From Bacillota bacterium (GTDB lineage: Bacteria; Bacillota; Clostridia; Christensenellales; Aristaeellaceae), in NCBI GenBank assembly GCA_023460055.1, contig JAEWRJ010000032.1:1-18628 (forward strand): DNA of 18,628 nt. The letters run 5' to 3'. The notes under the pieces were generated by a model that saw nothing but the letters and a program-made list of their open reading frames with translations, was not told the DNA's origin and searched no databases. A program made the translations under genes and the position numbers. How positions within the stretch are numbered: the first letter of the stretch is position 1; the number at the start of each line of letters is the position of its first letter. Below are positions 12,547-18,628 of this stretch, in pieces.

Positions 12547-13413
12547 TTATCCTTTGTAGTCCACCTTTCTCAGCGACAGCGCGCTCAGAAGCAGAAACAC
12601 GATCAGTACGCCGCCAGCCACCGCGAGCAGCATATCTGGATCCGCGTTGCCGCCGATGACGCCGGACATGCGCCCCATACCGGCCCCGCTCATCAGGCTT
12701 GACATGCTGCCTGGCATCTGAGCCTTCGCGGCCAGGTTCATCATGCCGTAACTGGTCAGTTTAATGGGCAGGATGCCGACCCAGTCGATCAGCAGATAAA
12801 GAAGCGCCTGCATGTTGAGGCTGAGGATCAGGGCGACCACCACCGCGGCGGCCTTGGATTGAAAGATCATCACCACCAGCATGATTACGGCGTAAAGCGC
12901 CATATCAACCGTCACCTGCCCCAGCACAAAGGGGGCCAGCTCCGAAAGCTTGATCACCACCGGGTTGCCGTAGAAAAGGAGCACCAGTACACAGGCAAGA
13001 CCGAATACGGCGTAAAATATCAAGGTAGCCATCAGCATGATCAGCGTCTTTGATACCATCCATTTACCGCGCATCCCGGGCAGGGACAGCATATTCTTCA
13101 GGTAGCCCGACTGATGCTCCTTGGACAGGTACCCAGCGGCAAACAGGCTGAGCAGCATGTGCAGCATTCGCATACCCGGCAGGCTGAAGAAGAAGCTGAA
13201 AAAAAAGTTGAAGGTCATCTGGGCCCTTGCCTGGGTGATCAGCTGAGGGTTAAGCATCCGCTCGCTGCCAGGCACAAACTCTTCGGCGATTCCCGTCACA
13301 TAGTAACTGGCCAGGGCAAAGATAGATAGAAAGAAGAGTGACACGACAATCGCAATGTAAAAGCCGCGCGTGCGGAACAGCCTTCTCATATCCATTAAAA
13401 AGTATCGCCTCAT
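12547..13413 (-). CDS. ABC-2-type transporter permease
   Basis: 288 residues with six predicted membrane helices. The first lies at about 18-42, after a short charged N-terminus (MRRYFLMDMRRLFRTRGF), with a large outside loop between helices 1 and 2. This is the layout of ABC-2/NatB/lantibiotic-immunity permeases. Its ATG overlaps the stop of the ATPase gene by 4 bases, so the two are coupled and form one exporter. A Met/Gly-rich loop (MSSLMSGAGMGRMSG) sits before the last helix. Substrate unknown; families of this type export lipids, antimicrobial peptides or sodium. Confidence 0.85.
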   Translation of the reverse strand: MRRYFLMDMRRLFRTRGFYIAIVVSLFFLSIFALASYYVTGIAEEFVPGSERMLNPQLITQARAQMTFNFFFSFFFSLPGMRMLHMLLSLFAAGYLSKEHQSGYLKNMLSLPGMRGKWMVSKTLIMLMATLIFYAVFGLACVLVLLFYGNPVVIKLSELAPFVLGQVTVDMALYAVIMLVVMIFQSKAAAVVVALILSLNMQALLYLLIDWVGILPIKLTSYGMMNLAAKAQMPGSMSSLMSGAGMGRMSGVIGGNADPDMLLAVAGGVLIVFLLLSALSLRKVDYKG

Positions 13414-14321
13414 ATCCTGCCTCCTCCTGTCATCCGCATAAAATAGTTTTCAAGCGACTCGCGGCGCACGGAGAACTGCGCTACATAGATGCCCCTGTCA
13501 AACAGCAGGCGGCTGATATCACCATAGCGCTCCACGCCATCACGGATCATGAGATTGCCTTCATCTGTTCTTTGCATATCAACCAAATGCATTTCCTCGC
13601 GTAAAATGGATTCGACGGCCTCTATCTGCGGGCTTTCCACCTCGATTCCGGAGCGGTTCTCATGTTCCAGCTCCTCCCTGGTGAATTCCCGCAGCACCAG
13701 GCCGTCCTTGATAATGCCATAGGTGGTGGCAAATTTCGCCAGCTCATCGAGAATATGGCTTGAGATCAGGATGGTCACCCCCATTTCACGGTTGACGCTG
13801 ACCAGCATTTCGCGGATATCCCGGATTCCCTGGGGATCCATGCCATTGATCGGTTCGTCAAGTATTAACAGATCCGGCTCGTTCACCAGCGCCAGGGCAA
13901 TCGACAGGCGCTGCTTCATGCCCAGAGAAAACTGCTTCACTTTCTTTTTTCCCGTATTCTGAAGCTCGACACGACGAAGAAGCCCGTCGACATAAGCCTT
14001 GCTGTAGATGCCCATCGCAAGGCACTTGTACATCAGGTTATCGTGCGCCGTGCAATCCGGATACAGGCCGGGCGCTTCCACCAGGGCGCCGATCTTGATG
14101 CCGGGCCATCCGAACTTCATCGCTTCCCCTCTGGTATAGATCTCTCCCGAGGTTTTGACGATCTGGCTGTTGATCATCTTGAGAAGTGTGGTTTTGCCGG
14201 CGCCGTTTCTGCCGATCAACCCATAAATATCTCCCTGCCTGATATGGATATCCGCGTCCTTCAAAGCGAAACGGCTGCCGTATTTTTTAGACAGCTTGCT
14301 TGTACTGAGCAGTTCAGACAT
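13410..14321 (-). CDS. ABC transporter ATP-binding protein
   Basis: 303 residues. Walker A GRNGAGKT (37-44), signature FSLGMKQRL (131-139), Walker B LLILDEP (151-157) and switch histidine in SSH (189) are all intact. The length and C-terminal extension match the BcrA/CcmA-type group used by ABC-2 exporters. GGAGG lies 7 bases before the ATG. With the downstream permease it would power export. Bacitracin- or lantibiotic-immunity pairs look like this, but no two-component system is adjacent, so that role is only possible. Confidence 0.93.
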   Translation of the reverse strand: MSELLSTSKLSKKYGSRFALKDADIHIRQGDIYGLIGRNGAGKTTLLKMINSQIVKTSGEIYTRGEAMKFGWPGIKIGALVEAPGLYPDCTAHDNLMYKCLAMGIYSKAYVDGLLRRVELQNTGKKKVKQFSLGMKQRLSIALALVNEPDLLILDEPINGMDPQGIRDIREMLVSVNREMGVTILISSHILDELAKFATTYGIIKDGLVLREFTREELEHENRSGIEVESPQIEAVESILREEMHLVDMQRTDEGNLMIRDGVERYGDISRLLFDRGIYVAQFSVRRESLENYFMRMTGGGRI

Positions 14322-14342
14322 ATGACTCCTCCTTAGCTTTTT

Positions 14343-14348
14343 ATTATA
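14343..14348 (-). promoter_or_regulatory. -10 candidate of the ABC exporter operon
   Basis: Minus-strand TATAAT, 22 bases before the ABC ATPase start. The -35 position is poor, so promoter strength or the sigma factor is uncertain. Confidence 0.35.
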
Positions 14349-14439
14349 TAATAGTATGTATTTTTAAAGATCTCACTCGATAACGAGACCGGTTGATCAT
14401 ACCCTTTTCGTCATCCGTCCTTTCTTTAAAAATGAAAAA

Positions 14440-14472
14440 CCGGTGAAAGCAGGAATATACCCCTTTCACCGG
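14440..14472 (-). terminator. Terminator after dnaN
   Basis: CCGGTGAAAG (14440-14449) pairs with CTTTCACCGG (14463-14472), a 10-bp stem. On the minus strand it is followed by TTTTTCATTTTT, 78 bases past the dnaN stop. Confidence 0.8.
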
Positions 14473-14549
14473 CTATCACAGCTTTTGCGTATCTTTCGCT
14501 GTTCGTATCTTTCTCCCGTCATCAGCGCGTCAGCGCTGCCGCTATCCGT

Positions 14550-15662
14550 TTATTCCGACACCCTCACCGGGAGTACAAGATAGGTGTACTGGTTGCCGCT
14601 GACCGGGCAGATCACGCAGGGGCTGACATTGGTGTTGAACCTGAGGGCCAGATCCGGCGTATCAATGTTCTTGATCACGTCGATCAGATAGCGGGCGTTG
14701 AAGGCGATGTCTATCGGCGATCCCTCAAAATCGATCGCCACCTTCTCAACGACGCTGGAGCGTTCCGCGTTGGCCATGATGGTCAGGCTGTCCTCGTCGA
14801 TCTTGATCTTCAATAGGTAGGAGCTGCTTTCCCTGGCGATCAGGGCGGCGCGCTCGATGGCGGACATCGCCTGCGCCTTGTCCACGCGGATCGCTGTCGT
14901 CCAGGTTGAGGGCAGGATCTGCTTATAGTTGATGTATTCGCCCGGAATCAAAGGGCTGTACACCTTGGTCTTGTTGAATTTTGCCATCAGGTGGCTGGCG
15001 GTGCAGTGCAGCTCAACGGGTTCGCCGCTGTCTTCAACCATTCTGCTGATCTCTCCGATGATGATGCCGGGCAGCACGGAAGATTGCGTCTCCTTGCCGG
15101 CAGGCAGGCTGTGGCTGACCGCTACCCGCTGCATCGCCAGGCGGAAGCCGTCCAGGCAAACGAAGCGGACGTCCTCGGCATAGGTCTCCATCAGGCAGCC
15201 GGTGAGGATCGGGCGCGTTTCATCTGCCGAAATGGCGAAGATGATGCGGCTGACCGCTTCACGCAGCCTGTTTTGGGGCAGGGTGGTCACAAAGCCGCCT
15301 GCAATATCCTCGATATCCGGAAAATCGCCGGCATCCAGGCACATCATCGTCGTTTTGCTTCCCTCAGCGGTGATCAGCGCCTTTTGGGCATCTTCCGTCT
15401 GAATGGAGATCTCGCCGTTCATCTTGCGCAGCAGCTCCGCCAGGAGCTTGGCGGGCAGCAGGGCGCAGCCGTCTTCTGAGATGATGGCGGGGGTGAGGGT
15501 CTTGATGCTCATTTCCCCGTTGGTGCAGGTGAGCTGCACGCCTTCTTCCGTCGTCTCAATGAACACGCCCTCATATACATCCTTTGGGGATCTCTGGGGC
15601 AGCGCCCTGGTCACCAGATTCAAGCTGTGATTGATGTCGTCTGACTGTACTGTAAACCGCAT
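14550..15662 (-). CDS. dnaN: DNA polymerase III beta sliding clamp
   Basis: 370 residues, the normal length, with the three clamp domains in sequence. Typical blocks are NEIKLTCTNGE-like QLTCTNGEMSIKT (near 50), ISADETRPILTG (about 143-154) and the C-terminal YLVLPVR that closes the ring. It forms the dimeric ring that holds replicative polymerase on DNA. GAAAGGA lies about 11 bases before the ATG. The upstream side is the origin with DnaA boxes, and there is no dnaA upstream and no recF or gyrB downstream; an ABC exporter follows after a terminator. So it is a stand-alone clamp gene read away from the origin. Confidence 0.97.
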   Translation of the reverse strand: MRFTVQSDDINHSLNLVTRALPQRSPKDVYEGVFIETTEEGVQLTCTNGEMSIKTLTPAIISEDGCALLPAKLLAELLRKMNGEISIQTEDAQKALITAEGSKTTMMCLDAGDFPDIEDIAGGFVTTLPQNRLREAVSRIIFAISADETRPILTGCLMETYAEDVRFVCLDGFRLAMQRVAVSHSLPAGKETQSSVLPGIIIGEISRMVEDSGEPVELHCTASHLMAKFNKTKVYSPLIPGEYINYKQILPSTWTTAIRVDKAQAMSAIERAALIARESSSYLLKIKIDEDSLTIMANAERSSVVEKVAIDFEGSPIDIAFNARYLIDVIKNIDTPDLALRFNTNVSPCVICPVSGNQYTYLVLPVRVSE

Positions 15663-15694
15663 GGTAGCACGTCCTTTCGCTGGAGCAGTCGTAG

Positions 15695-15741
15695 AATATA
15701 TAGGCAGTAGTAGTAGTAGGGGCTGTGGATTCGGTGGATAA
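15695..15741 (-). other. Origin unwinding element: DnaA boxes, GC spacer, DnaA-trios, AT-rich patch
   Basis: In the dnaN direction the order is two abutting DnaA boxes (15741-15724), a GCCC spacer (15723-15720), four trinucleotides CTA (15719-15708; TAG on the plus strand), then an AT-rich patch TATATATTC (15703-15695), ending about 33 bases before dnaN. This is the order of the basal unwinding system of B. subtilis, where DnaA assembles from the boxes onto 3'-GAT-5' repeats of a single strand. Confidence 0.82.
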
Positions 15742-15982
15742 GGGGCCTAAAGCCTGACGCCGCATGAATTTTCACGGTGGACAAGCTGTAGACAAATGGG
15801 CACTTTGGCGTGGATATCCGGTTGATATCCCCGATTTCGGGGACCCAAAGGATCATCCCGGACCATTGTTCCCTTCGCGGCTTCCCCCTGCCGTGCGCGC
15901 GGGCCGCGTCGTCCGATGATTCAGATGGATCATCCGGCTGAAACCTCTCCTGCCATTGCCCCGGAATTTTGGCTTTTCCTCA

Positions 15983-16017
15983 TTATCCACAGATCGCCCT
16001 TCCACAGGCTGTGGAGG
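15983..16017. other. Second DnaA-box cluster of the origin
   Basis: A perfect TTATCCACA at 15983-15991 (plus strand), then TCCACAG-G-CTGTGGA at 16001-16015, an inverted pair of weaker boxes (CTTCCACAG and its mirror). A further TCTTCCACA lies at 16073-16081, touching the end of nagB. Confidence 0.75.
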
Positions 16018-16040
16018 AGAAAACCAGGGCAGGCGCCCAA

Positions 16041-16058
16041 AAAGGAGAGAGTTCCTTT
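16041..16058 (-). terminator. Weak terminator after nagB
   Basis: On the minus strand AAAGGA pairs with TCCTTT (16058-16053 with 16046-16041), followed by TT. Short AT-rich stem, placed 27 bases past the nagB stop, so only a candidate. Confidence 0.3.
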
Positions 16059-16084
16059 AGCTATGCACAGCGTCTTCCACAGCT

Positions 16085-16804
16085 TTACAGCAGGGAGGCG
16101 GCTTGCGCGTCGAGCAGGATGACAGTATCCGGATGAAGCTGCAGGACGCTGGCGGGGCACATGGGATCGACAGGTCCCTTGATCATATCCCTAACGGCCT
16201 GCGCCTTGCTGATGCCGTAAGCGATCAGCACGATCTGCCGGGCTTTCATGATGCCGCCGATGCCCAGGGAGATGGCTTGCCTGGGCACATCCTCCTCGCT
16301 GCCAAAAAAACGGCGGTTGGCTTTGATGGTATTCTTTGTCAGGGTGACCACCTGCGTACCATAGCTAAAGGAACGGTCCGGCTCATTGAAACCGATGTGA
16401 CCATTCTGGCCAAGACCCAGCAGCTGGATATCAATACCGCCCGCCTGTTCAATCATCGCGTCATAGCGCTGTGTTTCGGCCTGAAGGTCCGGGGCGGATC
16501 CAAGCGGTACGCTGGTTTCCTTCATATTGATATGACTGAACAGCTCTTCATCCATAAAGCGGCGGTAGCTGCAGGGGTGGCCGGGCGTCAGGCCTACATA
16601 CTCATCCAGGTTGAAACTGCGGCACCGGGAAAAATCAAGCATCCCATCCTGATGCCACTTGATCAATAGTTTATAGGTATCCACCGGAGTGGACCCTGTC
16701 GCAAGGCCAAGCACGGCGTCCGGTTTTGACAGTATTTTCGCCGCGAACAGACTGGCCGCAGCCAGCGCCGTCTGCCGCTGTGAATCAAAGACATGTACAT
16801 GCAT
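16085..16804 (-). CDS. nagB: Glucosamine-6-phosphate deaminase
   Basis: 239 residues from ATG 16804. The earlier in-frame ATG at 16813 is only 1 base from the GGAGG, so the later one is preferred. Motifs: GLATGSTP (33-40, phosphate loop), FNLDEYVGL (64-72, catalytic acid), LGLGQNGHIGFNEP (129-142, with the ring-opening His and Glu). It converts glucosamine-6-phosphate to fructose-6-phosphate plus ammonia in the cytoplasm, feeding amino sugars, including recycled cell-wall sugars, into glycolysis. nagA is not beside it in this window. It reads toward the origin and lies where dnaA stands in most Clostridia. Confidence 0.95.
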   Translation of the reverse strand: MHVHVFDSQRQTALAAASLFAAKILSKPDAVLGLATGSTPVDTYKLLIKWHQDGMLDFSRCRSFNLDEYVGLTPGHPCSYRRFMDEELFSHINMKETSVPLGSAPDLQAETQRYDAMIEQAGGIDIQLLGLGQNGHIGFNEPDRSFSYGTQVVTLTKNTIKANRRFFGSEEDVPRQAISLGIGGIMKARQIVLIAYGISKAQAVRDMIKGPVDPMCPASVLQLHPDTVILLDAQAASLL

Positions 16805-16831
16805 CGCTTTCATACCTCCACAGATGGAGTT

Positions 16832-16837
16832 ATTATA
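16832..16837 (-). promoter_or_regulatory. -10 element of nagB, with nearby inverted repeat
   Basis: Minus-strand TATAAT (16837-16832). CTCCA-CAGA-TGGAG (16816-16829) lies between it and the RBS and could be an operator. The -35 position is poor. Confidence 0.45.
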
Positions 16838-17025
16838 TCATAAAGAGAATGGGAGAAAAAGGGGCGGGCAACCGGCGCGGCGCGCGCGGCGGTAAAGAGG
16901 CCGGTCTAATAACGGCTTCTTGCGATTGATTTGTCAAATCCGCGTGTATTTTTTCAAATCAGACACATTCTGTCCTTATTTCACTTATAGAATGAAGGGA
17001 AAGAAATAAACAAGGAGCAAGCGTG

Positions 17026-18628
17026 ATGAAGAAAGTGATAGGGAAAACCCTGAAAATACTGGTGGCCGTCGCCTTGATCGCTGGCGCCGTCTACGGCGGC
17101 TACAGGTATACGCAGGCGCGCGGCCAGGCGGAGAAAGTCGAAGAAGTCAGCTATACCCGTGTCGAGGCTCGTACCGGCAGCCTGTCCCAGCAGGTGATCA
17201 GCACCGGTTCGCTGAATCTTCCTCAGGTGCAGCAGGTGAAAGCACCGATGGACCTGAAGGCGGAGAAAATTCTGGTGCAGGCGGGCGACGCAGTGGAGGA
17301 AGGAACGCCTCTCCTATCGCTGGACCGTGATAAGATCGAGCAGACGATCAAGACACTTGAAACCGGCATCGCGGCGCTGGACAGCGAGATCCTCTCCCTG
17401 GCAGCAAAGCAGAGCGAAACAAAATCCATGACAGCCGGCGCATCTGGGCGGGTGAAGGCCATCTACGCCGCCCCGGGCGAATCCATCCGGGAGGTCATGG
17501 AGCGCGACGGCGGCCTGATGCTTCTCTCGCTGGATGAGAAGATGAAGGTGACCGTTCCAGCGCAGACGGGCGCCGTGATCGGCGGCACGTATACGGTGCA
17601 ATCAGGCGCCATCGTCTATACAGGCACCGTTGTCCGGATAGAAGATGGCACCATGACCCTTACCTTCCCGGATACCAAGGTACTGCCGGGAGACATGGTT
17701 CAGGTGGTAGCAGGCAGCGCGGTGCTGGCTCAGGCGCAGGCGGAGGTGAATCTTCCCTACCTGGTCACATCCTTCCTGGATGGCACGGTCGGAAGTGTCC
17801 CGGCCAAACTCAACGGCGTACACAGCCGCTCGACCAAGCTGCTGGAGCTTGATAACCTCCAGTGGTCGGATGAGTACAGGGATAAGGTCGATCAGCGCGC
17901 TGATCAGTGGGAAGAGCTGAAGAAAGCCAAAGCGTTTCTTATAGATCACATGCTTTACGCGCCCGCGGCCGGCATCATCTCCGAGGTGACCGCCGCGGAT
18001 GGGCAGGAGATGATCAAGGATGACACTTTGCTCAGCCTCTATGTCGGTAACAGCTTTGAGATGGCCGTCACGGTGGATGAGCTGGATATCATCAAGCTTA
18101 GTCTCGGCCAGCAGGCAAGCCTGGTGATGGACGCGCTGCCTGAAAAGACCTATCAGGCCGAGGTCAGCCGCATTTCACAGGTCGGGCAAAGCTCAAGCGG
18201 CATCACGGGTTATGGGGTCACGCTGAAGGTATCGGGCGATGAGCAGCTGAAGCTGGGCATGAACGGCACAGCGACGATCCTGACGGGCGAACAGACCGGC
18301 GCGCTGCTGATCCCCCTGGCGGCGCTGCAATCCGACCGGCAGGGCAGCTATGTGTGGCTGTATAGGGAAGGGGTTGAGGCCACCAAGGAAGCGCCCGGCG
18401 TTAAGACCTATGTGACCACGGGCCTGTCCGATACCGATTTCGCCGCCGTCACGGCGGGACTGTCGGCCGGTGATGAGGTGCTGGTCGTTCGCACGGCCGC
18501 CTCGCAGAGCGCGGAGCCCGGCATGAATTTCTCTATGCCGGGCAGCGGGACGGGCCTGCCCCCGGAGGGCGGTTTCACGATGCCTACGGGCGGTGACGGC
18601 AGCTTCCCCCGGCGCACGGAGGGCGAAT
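17026..18628 (+). CDS. HlyD/MacA-type efflux adaptor, 3' end outside window
   Basis: 534 codons are visible with no stop. Start ATG 17026 has AAGGAG 8 bases upstream. One membrane anchor near residues 8-25 (ILVAVALIAGAVYGGYRY-like) precedes a MacA/YknX pattern: TGSL, VKAPMDLKAEKILVQAGDAVEEGTPLLSLD (about 65-103) as the first lipoyl half. Unusually, two more lipoyl-like pieces follow: ASGRVKAIYAAPGESI (about 140) and APAAGIISEVTAADGQEM (about 309), each of which could end a hairpin. A beta-barrel part (about 330-420) and a Gly/Pro/Met-rich tail come last. It would link an ABC exporter in the membrane to the outside, with the partner genes probably just beyond the edge. Confidence 0.85.
   Translation, partial: MKKVIGKTLKILVAVALIAGAVYGGYRYTQARGQAEKVEEVSYTRVEARTGSLSQQVISTGSLNLPQVQQVKAPMDLKAEKILVQAGDAVEEGTPLLSLDRDKIEQTIKTLETGIAALDSEILSLAAKQSETKSMTAGASGRVKAIYAAPGESIREVMERDGGLMLLSLDEKMKVTVPAQTGAVIGGTYTVQSGAIVYTGTVVRIEDGTMTLTFPDTKVLPGDMVQVVAGSAVLAQAQAEVNLPYLVTSFLDGTVGSVPAKLNGVHSRSTKLLELDNLQWSDEYRDKVDQRADQWEELKKAKAFLIDHMLYAPAAGIISEVTAADGQEMIKDDTLLSLYVGNSFEMAVTVDELDIIKLSLGQQASLVMDALPEKTYQAEVSRISQVGQSSSGITGYGVTLKVSGDEQLKLGMNGTATILTGEQTGALLIPLAALQSDRQGSYVWLYREGVEATKEAPGVKTYVTTGLSDTDFAAVTAGLSAGDEVLVVRTAASQSAEPGMNFSMPGSGTGLPPEGGFTMPTGGDGSFPRRTEGE

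Larger units (their letters stand above)
15663..16084. other. Chromosome replication origin region (oriC)
   Basis: 422 bases between nagB and dnaN with no gene but clustered DnaA-box-like 9-mers: GAATCCACA (15724-15732), TTATCCACC (15733-15741), TTGTCCACC (15776-15784) and TTGTCTACA (15787-15795), all read on the minus strand; a perfect TTATCCACA at 15983-15991 on the plus strand; and weaker CTTCCACAG-type boxes near 15999, 16009 and 16073. parS sites within 5 kb and dnaN alongside agree with an origin. A GC-rich stretch (15840-15910) separates the two box clusters. Confidence 0.88.

Noticed and set aside
14991..15479. Open frame on the plus strand inside dnaN
   Set aside because: Antisense shadow of dnaN, which is certain from its motifs.
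16103..16669. Open frame of 188 codons on the plus strand
   Set aside because: Antisense to nagB, which has intact active-site motifs.
17223..17949. Minus-strand frames inside the adaptor gene
   Set aside because: The plus frame is open for 534 codons with HlyD motifs and a good RBS; these are GC-rich shadows.

Overview
The window looks like chromosome of a low-to-mid GC Gram-positive anaerobe of the Clostridia. The support is B. subtilis-type parS sites, a DnaA-trio origin beside dnaN, Rex, AGGAGG ribosome binding sites, and Clostridia-style ECF sigma/membrane-partner pairs. I cannot name a genus.

Two blocks differ in base composition. Positions 1 to about 7,700 are AT-richer and accessory: two ECF-type sigma operons (751-2878 and 5409-7706), three SH3-like/peptidoglycan-binding genes (1-230 partial, 2969-3538, 3872-4351), and a sigma-region-4-like regulator (4348-4824). 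The genes at 1-230 and 2969-3538 are paralogues that share promoter and a leader of about 250 nt. Four copies of a conserved, hairpin-forming element lie at about 343-441, 3634-3742, 4895-4939 and 5145-5205. Read on the minus strand they fall in the 5' leaders of these cell-wall genes. Two sit in tandem before the 4824-3872 operon, followed by a terminator-like hairpin. This looks like a cis-regulatory RNA I cannot assign to a known class.

From about 8,000 onward the sequence is GC-richer and core-like: an APC amino-acid permease, a divergent ArsR/SmtB metalloregulator, an NADPH-dependent FMN reductase, the redox repressor Rex with an uncharacterised zinc-ribbon-like partner, an ABC exporter pair, dnaN, nagB, and a partial HlyD/MacA-type adaptor running off the right edge. 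Two perfect parS sites (10783-10800 and 12504-12519) and a DnaA-box/DnaA-trio region (15700-16081) place this at the chromosome origin. The second parS is embedded in an intrinsic terminator hairpin. dnaA is not next to dnaN: the far side of the origin is occupied by nagB.

Working picture, part inference: the left block is an envelope-sensing module (ECF sigma factors with membrane partners, secreted SH3/peptidoglycan-binding proteins, RNA leaders) inserted or expanded near the origin. The right block is a rearranged origin neighbourhood.
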